Shown: positions 1 to 10,026 of the stretch, piece after piece
How positions within the stretch are numbered: position 1 is the first letter of the stretch
Layout of the letters: each line of letters begins with the position of its first letter
Assembly (NCBI GenBank): GCA_951230915.1
Contig: OX579639.1
Span: 9,796,001 to 9,860,000 of the forward strand
From: Antitrichia curtipendula
Taxonomy: Eukaryota > Streptophyta > Bryopsida > Hypnales > Leucodontaceae
DNA length: 64,000 nt
Direction of reading: 5' to 3'
Notes under the pieces: model-generated
Databases searched by the model: none
Seen by the model: the letters and a program-made list of their open reading frames with translations, nothing else
What the model was told of the DNA's origin: nothing
Program-made: the position numbers and the translations under genes

Positions 1-136
1 CTGGAACTGTCGATGTAGATGAAGTTGTGAAAGCTAGTGACGGGTGGTAGCCATAGGTCGCATAAAAAGGCGATAACCCTGTAGCTGAGTGAACCGCGTT
101 ATTGTATGCGAATTCCGCTATGGGTAAGAGGTCGGC

Positions 137-3100
137 CTAGTCATCTTGCTGTCTTGTGGTGAACATGCGCAAATATTGCTCAAGAACTTGATTAACCCGC
201 TCCGTCTGGCCATCTGCCTGAGGATGAAAAGCGGTTGATGAACAAGGTCGAATACGTAAAAGTTCATATAGCCTCTTCATGAATTTGGAGACAAAAATAG
301 GTCCCCGGTCAGAAATAATCTCGGTAGGTAAGCCATGGTGCTTCCATACATGATGAAGATAAAGATTAGCAGTCCCCAAAGAGTCAATTTTCTCAGTGGT
401 CGAAATAAAATGGGCCAATTTAGTGTTCTTATCTACCACCACTAAGATTGCGTCATAACCATTGCTGATAGGTAGCTTGACAATGAAATCCGTCGTGATT
501 CGCTTCCACGGTGCTTGAGCTGCTGGGATTGATTGCAACAATCCATAAGGCGCATGGCGTGGAGGTTTTGATCGTTGACATGTATCACAACCATCGACAT
601 AGCGGTGGACGTATCTGCGAAATGTTGGCCAATAGAAGCTCCTTGCTACCAAATCAAGCGTTTTAGCACGGCCTTGATGACCTGCAGTCGGGGCATCATG
701 TCTTGACCTAAGAATTTGACGGCGAAGCTCCTCATTATCCGGTACAAATACAGCTCCATGAAAGTGCAAAACTCCTCCGTCAAAACTGTAAGCGTGGAAA
801 CGATGGCGAACATCTGATGGAGCGCGGTCTGCGCCGTTTTCAAAATATGCCAACATTGGTTGCATTATTGGGTCTTTTCTTGACTCTATTCGAATATGCT
901 CCAAAATTTTATCATCTGTCCAAACAGGTTCGCAATCTTCCAAGGCTGCTAATTTTAAGAGAGGTCTAGGTTCCTGCGAGCCTTGTTCAATGATATCAGC
1001 CCGCCTGGAAAGAGCGTCAGCCCGTGTATTCAAGGATCCTGGCCGATAATGAATAACAAAATGGAATGCGGATAATAATTCAGACCATCGAGCTTGTCGC
1101 CGATTAAGTTGTTTCGTAGTTAAAAAATACTCAAGATTTTTATGGTCGGAAATTACCCGCACCTCATGTGGTGACCCCTCCAAGTAAACTCGCCAATCTT
1201 GAAATGCATGGACGATGCTCAATAATTCCTTGTCATAAATGTCGTAGTTTTGTTCAGCCGGAGACATCTTGGAACTCCGATACGCACAAGGATGGAGATG
1301 ACCGTCATCACCATATTGGGAGAGAATTCCACCAGTAGCAGTGTCTGAAGCATCAGTCTCAATAATGAAGGGTCGTTGAAAGTCTGGGTGTAATAATACC
1401 GGTGCCTGACAGAACCGGTCTTGAAGATCATTGAAAGCATCATTGGCTTGCCGAGTCCAGCAAAATGGTTGATCTTTACATGTCAAGGCTATGAGTGGGA
1501 CCGCAATGCGCGAATAATCCCATATAAAACGACGGTAAAAATTGGCAAAGCCCAGGAATGATTGAACTTCCTTGACATTTGTAGGTACTAGCCATTCTTT
1601 GATGGTTCGCACTTTATCTGCACACATCTCCAATCCTTGCGACGAGACCGTCATCCCTAAAAACTCCACCGATTGACAATGAAATTGACATTTAGAAAGC
1701 TTGGCATATAGCCCATGTTTATAGAGTCGTTGAAGAACATCCCGCACTACTCGTTGATGCTCTTCTAGATTCGTTGAAAAAATTAATATATCATCCAAAT
1801 AAACAACTACGGATATGTCCAAAAGATCTGCAAATATGCCTTGCATGTGGGCCTGAAATTGGGCTGGGGCGTTTGTAAGACCAAACGGCATTACTAGATA
1901 TTCAAACAAGCCATAACGGGTTTTGAAGGCTGTTTTGAATTCATGGCCTAGCGCCATCCGTATTCGATGGTACGCCTGTCTTATATCTAACTTTGTAAAA
2001 AATTTTGCTCCCACCAATCTATCCGTGAGCTCAGGAATAAGTGGAAGCGGGTATCGGTTCTTTATAGTGACTTTATTAAGGTTTCGATAATCAATACATA
2101 CCCTGATTGATCCATCTTTTTTCCGAGCAAACACTATAGGAGCTGAGACAGGAGATTTGGATCGCCGAATCCATCCTTTGCCTAAATTCTCTTCCAAATA
2201 CGCTCGAAGTTCCTCCAATTCCGTTGGGGACATGGGGCGCAAACCGGTATTACGCGGTTCCTCCCCCTCCTTAAACTTGATTTTCATGTCGGAGGGCCCA
2301 TGGTCAGGCAACTCATTAGCTGAATCCTCACTGAAAACTTTTTTTAAATCTTGGTATTCAGCGGGAATAGAGCCCAATTCATCCGTGGTCCCAACCAGAT
2401 CTCCCTTGTCCATCTCCGACACAAAAAGCGTATAAACTTCAGCTTCCTTCGCTGAAAGCCTGAAAGCTGCAGCTGACACTACAGCATGCCTTGGAGCAGT
2501 CAACTGAGCCACCTTCGAAGGCCGCCCTGCTGGAGCCTCGCCGGCCACGCTTCCAGGGAACCGATCTCTCCGATTTTCCTCTCGTGGGAGCTGGGCCTTA
2601 ACCCGCCGCGGCCCACAGCCTCCTTCCCGAGATCTCGGGTCCTTCATCTCAGGGTCCTGTTCCCCCGGCCCACCTTCCTTCCGATTCCCTGACGGCTCTT
2701 GGCTCTCAGTTAGCATCTTCCTGATTCCCGCGTTGCTAGTTACTGACGTCCGATCTCCCTCCGTCGATTGTATGCAAGTGGCCTGACAGTAAGCCGAATC
2801 GAAAATTACTTTCTTTGCTAGCCAACGAATAGTTGGGTCGTGACGAACCAGCCAGGGAGTCCCCAAAATGCAATGGTATCTCCCGGTATTCGTGAGATCC
2901 ACCAATAGCATTTCATTATGGCCGTCTACGATTAATTCAACAGTAGCTTCGTGTGTAATGAGTCCCGAACTGATCACCCTCCCGTCAATGACTCGCACTT
3001 CTCGAGGAATGCGCTTACGTCGAATCACAGCTCGGCATCTCACGGCGAAATCGGGATGCATAAACACCCCTGTGGCTCCGGAGTCAACCAAAAGCTCTGC

Positions 3101-3379
3101 AGTCACCGAATTGATTTGACCCGATAACGTCAAGTGAGCTCCTGGGTCTACAGTAGCCCTTAAATATAATGGATCCAGCTCCCCTTCCCCCTGCGTGCAC
3201 TGCAGACTGACTTCCAAGGGTTCAGCCTGCGGCCGTTCCACCAACATGGTGGCCGCAACCTCCATATTGCCCGGGTACTGAGCTTCTTCCCTCAGTCCCG
3301 GGATGGACCTTTTCCCGATTCCACCTGGCCCATTTGCGACGCTGCCAACGACAAAGGTTTGGAAGGATTTGTCGGACAT
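137..3379 (-). CDS. pol: Ty3/gypsy Pol polyprotein (protease-RT-RNase H-integrase), interrupted in integrase
   Basis: A 1,080-residue open frame. An aspartic protease motif DSGAT lies near residue 99. Reverse transcriptase follows, with the catalytic YLDD near residue 527, then RNase H with TDASD near 670. Integrase begins with an HHCC zinc-binding segment around 890-935 and continues with the DDE core, where the first Asp is in TTDF, the second in SDRG and the Glu in QTERVNQ. The frame stops at 137-139 with TAG, but the same frame continues to base 1 with residues typical of the integrase core (AEFAYNN, HSATG). The stop therefore replaces an internal codon, most simply TGG to TAG. It overlaps gag by 88 bp in the -1 frame, and the true start depends on recoding. 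Confidence 0.93.
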   Translation of the reverse strand: MSDKSFQTFVVGSVANGPGGIGKRSIPGLREEAQYPGNMEVAATMLVERPQAEPLEVSLQCTQGEGELDPLYLRATVDPGAHLTLSGQINSVTAELLVDSGATGVFMHPDFAVRCRAVIRRKRIPREVRVIDGRVISSGLITHEATVELIVDGHNEMLLVDLTNTGRYHCILGTPWLVRHDPTIRWLAKKVIFDSAYCQATCIQSTEGDRTSVTSNAGIRKMLTESQEPSGNRKEGGPGEQDPEMKDPRSREGGCGPRRVKAQLPREENRRDRFPGSVAGEAPAGRPSKVAQLTAPRHAVVSAAAFRLSAKEAEVYTLFVSEMDKGDLVGTTDELGSIPAEYQDLKKVFSEDSANELPDHGPSDMKIKFKEGEEPRNTGLRPMSPTELEELRAYLEENLGKGWIRRSKSPVSAPIVFARKKDGSIRVCIDYRNLNKVTIKNRYPLPLIPELTDRLVGAKFFTKLDIRQAYHRIRMALGHEFKTAFKTRYGLFEYLVMPFGLTNAPAQFQAHMQGIFADLLDISVVVYLDDILIFSTNLEEHQRVVRDVLQRLYKHGLYAKLSKCQFHCQSVEFLGMTVSSQGLEMCADKVRTIKEWLVPTNVKEVQSFLGFANFYRRFIWDYSRIAVPLIALTCKDQPFCWTRQANDAFNDLQDRFCQAPVLLHPDFQRPFIIETDASDTATGGILSQYGDDGHLHPCAYRSSKMSPAEQNYDIYDKELLSIVHAFQDWRVYLEGSPHEVRVISDHKNLEYFLTTKQLNRRQARWSELLSAFHFVIHYRPGSLNTRADALSRRADIIEQGSQEPRPLLKLAALEDCEPVWTDDKILEHIRIESRKDPIMQPMLAYFENGADRAPSDVRHRFHAYSFDGGVLHFHGAVFVPDNEELRRQILRSRHDAPTAGHQGRAKTLDLVARSFYWPTFRRYVHRYVDGCDTCQRSKPPRHAPYGLLQSIPAAQAPWKRITTDFIVKLPISNGYDAILVVVDKNTKLAHFISTTEKIDSLGTANLYLHHVWKHHGLPTEIISDRGPIFVSKFMKRLYELLRIRPCSSTAFHPQADGQTERVNQVLEQYLRMFTTRQQDD

Positions 3380-4389
3380 TTAGCCCGAACATGACCAACC
3401 TCGCCACATCCCCAACAGCGCCCTTGTCGCTGATAATCCAGTCGTTCCGTTGCAGTTTTGGCGAGCGCCGTGCTTACTCGAGTTGCATCTAGCTCCATCG
3501 GCACTGGTCCCTCGGACGGTGCTTGGAAACGACTAGCGTGATCTCTTGGGACAAAAGGTTGGGTCCTTGGATTCAAAGATGAAACTTGAGGTGGAGTAGA
3601 ATAGGTGGTTGATGGTCGTCGAGTTTGTCGTCTTGCCCAAAGCCTTTCGTCAATTCGTGATGCCATCGCGACCCATTCTTGGAGCCCTTGTGGCTGGGTT
3701 TCCGCCGTGGCTATGGAATCAAGAATATCATCTTTGAGTCCTCCACGGAATCGCGCTACCAAGCTCGACTCGTTCCAGTCAACTTGGACAGCATGTTTGT
3801 TGAAACTAGAAACATAAGTTGCCACTGATCCCGTCTGCTTAATCTTGCTCAAGCGGTCTTCCGCGTTCCCTTTCCGAACTAAGTCACCATAAACCGCAAT
3901 GACGGCCTCTCGAAAAGTGTCGTAATCTGTCAAAAGATCATGTTGTCGTCCTTCATCAAGCGCTTGCAGGAGCGGCATCGCCCAATTTTGTGCAGCTCCA
4001 CTCATGTAAGAGAGTGCATAAGCGACCTTATCCTCGTCATGCCGGTAAGTCCGAGGCTTACTTCGGAAAACCAAACGGAGCTGGGCAAACCACCGGTACA
4101 CCTCTCCACCCCTTTTCCCCACAAACTTCTCAGGCGCAGCAACTTTAGCCTCCCTTTCAACATTATCATATTTTCCCGATATATGCTGTTCTCGTTCGAG
4201 ATCCCTTGTTGTGGTGGAAGGCGATGCTTGAGGTGGTAATGCCATCGCTCGTTCCGACATTTGTTGTACCATATGTGGAAGCGCAGATTGGAAAATTGTC
4301 TGTATCTGTTGCTGAATAAATTCAGTCCACTCAGAACCAATATCCTCCGGCACCCGGGTTCCTCTCAACTCCACTTTTTTTTGATCCAT
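3292..4389 (-). CDS. gag: Ty3/gypsy Gag with CCHC zinc knuckle
   Basis: The open frame runs from 4530, but I place the start at the Met of MDQKK (4389), because the upstream residues look like untranslated leader. The middle is a typical retrotransposon gag domain (RWFAQLRLVF, SYMSGAAQNWA). The C-terminus carries one zinc knuckle, CWGCGEVGHVRAKC, spaced CX2CX4HX4C, which binds RNA during particle assembly. The stop at 3292-3294 lies inside the start of pol. The frame is intact from end to end, so this copy may be younger than the other decayed elements nearby. Confidence 0.88.
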   Translation of the reverse strand: MDQKKVELRGTRVPEDIGSEWTEFIQQQIQTIFQSALPHMVQQMSERAMALPPQASPSTTTRDLEREQHISGKYDNVEREAKVAAPEKFVGKRGGEVYRWFAQLRLVFRSKPRTYRHDEDKVAYALSYMSGAAQNWAMPLLQALDEGRQHDLLTDYDTFREAVIAVYGDLVRKGNAEDRLSKIKQTGSVATYVSSFNKHAVQVDWNESSLVARFRGGLKDDILDSIATAETQPQGLQEWVAMASRIDERLWARRQTRRPSTTYSTPPQVSSLNPRTQPFVPRDHASRFQAPSEGPVPMELDATRVSTALAKTATERLDYQRQGRCWGCGEVGHVRAKCPTNPSKPLSLAASQMGQVESGKGPSRD

Positions 4390-4689
4390 AATTGAGATCA
4401 GCACTTGTACTGTCAACAAGCTTATCGACGGAATAGTATCGATCTCTGCACCCGCCTGGACTGAGGCGAATTGACCAGTGACTGGGAAATCGTGACGGAG
4501 GCGAATTTCAACGGCACTGTACTGCCGCAAGTATGAAATCGTCGAGTTCCTTCCGGAGCGTGGACAAAAATAATTGGACTCAACCTAATGTTACGGGATG
4601 GCTGGAAACTCGAATCGTGACTAAGCTCTGTTGACGCTCCCTGATTCCCTCTTCCCTTTCCGAGGACTGACCAGGCATCAACTCCAGGA

Positions 4690-4919
4690 ATCAACCCGAA
4701 CCGAAGCAGCAAGGAATCCAGAGTTACGCAGAGAAGAGTCTCACGGGGGAACGGACCTTCGGGGTTCTTTGTATTACAAGAGGTTGAGTGAGAATAACCT
4801 TCTCACGAAGGTATTTACATGCGAAATGAGAGAGACGACTGAACTATCGTAACTACTAACCTCACCGTAACTGCATGCCGCCACTCAGTCCAGCTGTTAC
4901 GACTCGGGAGTCGTAACAC
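4690..4919 (-). repeat. putative 5' LTR of the gypsy element
   Basis: Upstream of gag, on the element's sense strand, the sequence starts TGTTACGACTC, a common Ty3/gypsy LTR start. The first 24 bases are a near-perfect palindrome (4896-4919, 11-bp arms, 2-base centre). The inner LTR boundary and the primer-binding site are not clear: I see no match to the usual initiator-Met tRNA site, so 4690 is a guess. The partner LTR is outside the window, so the call cannot be confirmed by comparing the two. Confidence 0.5.
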
Positions 4920-4982
4920 TTAGTGATAGGAGGAGTATTAGCAATGTGAATGCAGTCTAAAGATGTGTCCAAATGTAGTTAA

Positions 4983-5206
4983 CCCCTAAACGGCCCATCG
5001 GCCCTCTGTGGCCGTATGTACGGTCGTGTGTACAATCGTATTTGAGGTGCTCTGAGGGCTTTTCAAAAAAAAATATATACCCACCATTGTATGACTTTTC
5101 AATATGTATGGTTGTAACACTTAATTTCTAACTAATTCAAACTTCTGAATACTGGTTGCAACCGTACTTTGTATCGTATCTCTAAAGCCCAAGGGCCCTT
5201 TAGGGG
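4983..5206. mobile_element. TTAA-flanked MITE, copy 1 (224 bp)
   Basis: The element is flanked on both sides by TTAA (4979-4982 and 5207-5210). Its ends are inverted: left CCCCTAAACGGCCC, right (reverse complement) CCCCTAAAGGGCCC. There is no coding capacity. A TTAA duplication with CCY ends is what piggyBac-type elements produce; a Kolobok-type origin is also possible. Confidence 0.75.
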
Positions 5207-5822
5207 TTAATAGGGGTTTCAATTATCTCAAAAAATCAATGAATGAATGGATGTGAACAAGTTTTGATTTACCGCAGTGAATACGTCATAATGAGCTTGG
5301 GAGGTCATTATAGCTCGTTCACGTGGTGAACTGCCAGATTTTTCACAAATCTCATTCATGTGAATAGAATTGGTGAGAATTGTCAAATTTGAAACCCCTA
5401 ATATTCCTGTGTTACGACCACTCTTAACACCAAGTGTGAACAAACCTTTAGATCATTGACATGGTTTAGGAATTTTCATGTTCATGTTCCCATGCTTTTG
5501 TATTCACATTCTTTCCTTTGACACGTTTTGCCAGTGAAAATGAAAATTTGGAAAGTGTGATATTAGTAGTGCCAAGGAAGTGTGGATCCAATAATCAATG
5601 GACTCATGCAAACAAGACACAAGATGATGGGATAACGCATTCAAACCCGTGAATTCAGGAGTATTTTGAGCTTCACCAACAAAAATGCAGCATTTCTCAT
5701 TTTCAATTGATTTTGTGACTGCGTGCACCGGATATTGCCCATATCCCTGTACAGAAACGGACATTTAAAAAAGTTAATTGATTATTTTCCAGTGGATTAG
5801 ACTTTTCAATCCGTTCTATTAA

Positions 5823-6048
5823 CTCCTAAACGTCCACAGGGCATAGTATATATGCTGACGTATAAATTTCATTTGCTACTAATAAGAAATTTTAATTTGT
5901 GCTCTCAAGTAGCTCACAAGAATCACATTGATCTATTCTTCAACTTCTTTGTTGGTCTCAAATGTAGTAGAGGTGTGGATTCATTCCAAATACAAGAAAA
6001 ATACCCCGTATTGTATTGGTTGCAGTGGCACGCTCAGACGTTTAGGAG
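5823..6048. mobile_element. TTAA-flanked MITE, copy 2 (226 bp)
   Basis: TTAA lies at 5819-5822 and 6049-6052. Both ends read CTCCTAAACGTC inward, a variant of copy 1 (CCCCTAAACG). It shares its right TTAA with the next element. Non-coding. Confidence 0.75.
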
Positions 6049-6052
6049 TTAA

Positions 6053-6292
6053 CCCCTGAGCGCCCAGGCCATATTCACTCAAATCCATACCCTTCTGTAC
6101 TTAGTCCAATAAAAGTACTACCTAAGTAGAGTCAAATAGCTTGAATTTTTTTTGAGTGGTAGTAGACACATGACTAAAGGTACCTAAAAAAGTACAAGTC
6201 CTTTGACTTTATCATTAAGAAGAGGATAAGATTCAAACGTGAACAGTTTTCAAAATTGAGCGCCCCATTTCAGGCCTTAGGGCGCTTAGAGC
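6053..6292. mobile_element. TTAA-flanked MITE, copy 3 (240 bp)
   Basis: TTAA lies at 6049-6052 and 6293-6296. The left end CCCCTGAGCGCCCAGGCC and the right end (reverse complement) GCTCTAAGCGCCCTAAGGCC are imperfect inverted repeats. It abuts copy 2 at one shared TTAA, so one of the two probably inserted at the other's target duplication. Confidence 0.65.
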
Positions 6293-6296
6293 TTAA

Positions 6297-7570
6297 GGTA
6301 GAAATATCATAAATTGTTAATCCTTGACAATGGCAAAGTAAACTTTTCTTAAACCAACAAGAGCTATCTTTGAAAAAGATTTCAAAAAAATGCTATTTCC
6401 TTGCATTTGATTGGTTCAAACTTGTTTTGAAACAAGGTTCTAGAGGTAGCCGTTTAAGGTGCACCTATGAAACAAGAATTGGTCAAAATCCTAAATCCAC
6501 ATTTATGTTTCATAAAATATTAATTCTTGAGTTTTTTTTCTTTTTTTTGCACTCTTCCTTATCATGATTTCTCCACAGACCGAGCTTAATTTCTCAAGAA
6601 ACTCCCCATATCTTATAGGTCGAAGTGGCTTATTTTAATCATTTGTGGTATTTCTACCTTATGCCATTTCATTTGACTGTCTTACAGTGGTGCTTTGTTA
6701 ACATCAACTTTTGTAACAGAATTGATTGGATACAATTACAACCTCATCCCCTTTTAATCAAAACGTGTATTGACTTCTAAATTTTTTTGCCTACCAAAAG
6801 CATTGGTTGTATAAATACAAGGCCCGTTTAGTACTTAAAGGAATGGCTTTATGACAAATGCCAAAAATTCTCTAAAAAAATCTTAAGTGACCATTAATAT
6901 GTTTGTCACTTAGCTTATATTTACAACAAGTACTCCAATGAGATTCATGTGTTACTCAAGTACCCCATCCATATACAGACCAAGAGAGCGTATACAATAT
7001 GGTAACATCCTTTAAGGATTTAGGGCAAGTGCTTGCATACAATCAACGTTTGCATCAACACCCATTCTGACTCGTCAATTAGAAAGGCATCTAGCTAGTG
7101 AACTCAAAAACACATGTAGGAGAGCACCTCTAGAGTTACAAGCACTAAAACTAGGGAAAGTAATGCAAATGAAGTGCTTGCTTAGAGCATCTCTTGTCAC
7201 CCACCAAATGAAGCCCCTAGAAACTAGGTTTGGAGGGAATGGGAGCAACAAGTAGCGCAATAGGGCATGAAGTTCTTGTGCAGCTTGGAAGGTTTTAGGG
7301 CTTGCACTTGTGTTACGACAAATTGCATTGGTACATTTGGCTACAGAGTGACATTGCAGCATGAACAATGCTTGACAAAGACCGTGAAGGGCGCTTGGAG
7401 AAAGCTTGATTTTGACATGAAAGTGACAAAGCTTGAAAGGCCCCACTCCTGCACATAAATGAGTAAAATGCTATTGGAGACTTGAATTGCAATAGTTGTT
7501 ACAAATTGAACGCAAAGGGCTCATTTGACAAGTGACAAGAGATACTCTTGTGATTAATGTTTGAATACAA
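6297..7570. other. AT-rich intergenic stretch, no gene seen
   Basis: No open frame here resembles a protein and all are short. I see no RNA gene. The composition resembles the nearby non-coding transposon remnants. Confidence 0.5.
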
Positions 7571-7574
7571 CTAA

Positions 7575-8238
7575 CCCCTAAATGCTGGGATACCAAATTT
7601 TGATGTATAAAATACCAGAATCTAAAGGTGGATTCACACCTGGCCCTTACTAGTACCGTTTTTAAATCGTAATTCCTAACACTATTGAAAAAAAGACTTT
7701 CTCTGAGACCCGGAACCATAAGAGCGCTGGAAGAAAGTGCTAACAAGGGCTAAAGTGACGTCTTGTTCTCATATGAGATGGTCCAAAAGATTAGGATGAT
7801 CTTCAAAAGTGCCAGCTAGGAAAAGCAGCGGATGAGAAAACAGGGGGTTCCCACATCATGTCAGCCTTTTGTAAAACTTACCTTTCTTTTTGAAAGGTGG
7901 TCAAAATTAGCCGTAGGGATCTTCCGTATTTGAGCAAATGATGTAGCATTACTAAAAACTCTGCCTACAATCTCAGTGTTCTCTCAAATGTTTAGTTTCA
8001 CAAAGATTTAACAATAAGATAATGCGCTACTTGATCCCAAAATTTCTGCTATCTTATCTCTTAGACTTTCCTAATACCTGATCTTACGAACCTCTGGACA
8101 TGCCTTCCAACTAGGCTCGGGCAGTAAAATACAAACTGGTGGGAACACATACAAACATAAAACCTTCATGCACCGGTCTTTGCAAGATACTAAGTCCAAG
8201 TGTGAATCCAGCATAAGGCGCCTCAGGACATTTAGGGG
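7575..8238. mobile_element. TTAA-family element, copy 4 (664 bp)
   Basis: The left end follows CTAA (7571-7574) and the right end precedes TTAA (8239-8242), so one target copy appears to have mutated. The left end CCCCTAAATGCTGGGA and the right end (reverse complement) CCCCTAAATGTCCTGA match the other copies. No transposase is visible inside. Confidence 0.65.
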
Positions 8239-8342
8239 TTAACATTTTCTTGCTGGCCCGAAGTGTTGACCTTATGCAAGCAGCACTATAATATATAGTG
8301 TCCAGATCTGCGCGCTGATGGAATCATGGAACCCGTCCCGGA

Positions 8343-8366
8343 GATTAGGGGTTTAACCCCTAATTG
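8343..8366. repeat. abutting TTAA-family ends (palindrome) just upstream of the caspase-like gene
   Basis: ATTAGGGG-TTTAA-CCCCTAAT reads the same on both strands apart from its centre. It looks like a right end and a left end of the TTAA-family elements placed back to back. It sits at or just upstream of the likely transcription start of the next gene. Confidence 0.55.
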
Positions 8367-8369
8367 GCC

Positions 8370-8493
8370 TGAACGCCCTTTGCAGCCACTTTCATCAGCT
8401 ACTTTCATTCAGCCACTTTCATTCTCGCATCTCTGCGCACTTTCATCGTCTTTTACGCCGTATCGTCACCGCCGTTTCGTTTTCTGTTCCAAG
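8370..8493 (+). promoter_or_regulatory. probable 5'-UTR exon and leader-intron donor of the caspase-like gene
   Basis: A CT-rich leader of about 120 bases (repeats of CACTTTCATC and CGCCG) ends at AAG followed by GTGAGT at 8494, a strong plant donor. A candidate acceptor lies near 9990-10024, just before the coding start. That gives a leader intron of about 1.5 kb, common in highly expressed plant genes. A 45-bp near-tandem duplication lies inside this intron (9556-9640). The transcription start itself is not visible. Confidence 0.55.
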
Positions 8494-10026
8494 GTGAGTC
8501 TGCTTGCTTGTGCGCATCATCTGCCGGTTGTTGCTTCGTTTGTTTTGTTGCCTCTGCTGGTGAGCAAGGATTTCTTTCGTTGGTGAGAGAACTGAAACCC
8601 TTGCCGGTCTCTTTGTCGCGTTTCGCTCGCGGCCGTTTTTTTCTGTGCGAGTGCTTGATGTTATTTTTGTGGAGCGAGTGAGTGCTCGGCCGTGAGGCTT
8701 GTGTGGGTGAGTTGCGCGTCGTGAGTTGCGTTCACTGGTGCCAAGAAGCGGAACCGCGTTGAAACCCTAGGCCGAGTTGCTGTTGCGTTGGTTGTGGTGT
8801 TCAATATAGCGCCGGGTAGGAGTGGTTTTTTTTAGGTCTTGAGGCTTCATCGTGTTTTCCCATTGAGAGGGAGTGGGTCAAGGTTTGCGGCTATGTGTGA
8901 AAGTTGTATATGTTATGGTTAGAGGTTATAGCGGTGTGCGGGGAACTTGTTTCTGTATGTATTTTGAAATGTATTTTGGGCGGGAGAGGCGTTTTTCTTT
9001 TGTGGTGTTTCATTACCTCAAGAAAATGTAGCCGTCTTCTGAGATTCTTGGGCGGTCTTGTCGTTGAGTGTGATGCGAATTTTGCTGTGCTCACTGTGGA
9101 TCCCGTTTATTGTATGCACATCAGTTCTAATGAGAGGAGTGTTGCGATGAGAGCATGAGAGGTTGAGAGGTGTTCGCTGAAGAGGGAAATTGTGGAAAGG
9201 ACGCTTCCAGTGGATGACGAAGAGTGCGGTGCGGCTTTAGGGTTAGGTGATTGTGTACTAGGTAAACGTTTTTTGGAGCCGATTATCAATTGGAACCGGT
9301 TATGAGGTCGCAGGCATTCTTGCGCTTGATCTCTGGACGCGCTCTTGTTCCTTTCCTGCGCTTTTTCGCTTGGATTTGGGAGGGCTCCTCCTTTTCTTCG
9401 TTGCGTCGTTGCTCCTGAAGTTCATAGGCAGTACTCTTGTTTCCGTCCTTGGAGTTGTTGTGAAAATTTCGCGCTGCGCCGTTGAACTGCATACGTCCAC
9501 GTGGGCAGCAGGGGGGTTTGCAGTGGAGTCGGGGAGCTATGGCGTCTGTCTCTCGCATGATCAATACTTACGGCGCCTCGTGCCTCATTCGTGCTTTTGA
9601 TGCATGATCAATACTTACGGCGCCTCGTTCGTGCTGTTGATGGGACTCAGGCAATGCGATGCTTCCTGGGGATGGCCATGACTCATCGTCATAAATCAGG
9701 GTTTACGTTTTTAGGGTTTCAGCCAATTTTTGGGTTTCTTGTTCTTTCCGTCCAATTCCCACTTTAGTGTTTTTTTTTCCCCATTTAGTTGGAGTTGGAG
9801 AGGTTCTACACGCGATAGTTTACATTGCTGCAGCTTGTTCAGGGGTTTAAGGTGTCTAGGTTTTAGAGGTTTGTGGGATACAAAGTTCTGTTGCTGGATT
9901 CTCAGTGAAAAATTTGGTTGCGTCCATCTTATTTGTACCGATGGAGTGCTGCCTGTGCAGGTGACCGCTTTCTCCTCCATGGTCTGTTAGTGAAACCTTC
10001 TAACCAGTGATTTGTCTTGTAAAGAT

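Larger units (their letters stand above)
1..4919 (-). mobile_element. Ty3/gypsy LTR retrotransposon, 5' part (3' end off the window)
   Basis: A Metaviridae-type retroelement reads on the minus strand. The order is putative 5' LTR, gag, then pol with protease, reverse transcriptase, RNase H and integrase; the integrase-last order defines Ty3/gypsy rather than copia. The integrase C-terminus, any chromodomain and the 3' LTR lie beyond base 1. Gag and pol overlap by 88 bp, with pol in the -1 frame, so Pol is probably made by frameshifting or another recoding route. The integrase frame is broken by a TAG, so this copy is probably not autonomous. Confidence in the class is high; the clade is not resolved because the integrase tail is missing. 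Confidence 0.93.

Noticed and set aside
2157..3119. Plus-strand open frames within the gypsy pol region
   Set aside because: They are antisense shadows of pol and lack family features.
9370..9990. Hydrophobic open frames before the caspase-like gene (for example the one starting at 9370)
   Set aside because: They lie inside the predicted leader intron and resemble T-rich intron sequence translated by chance.
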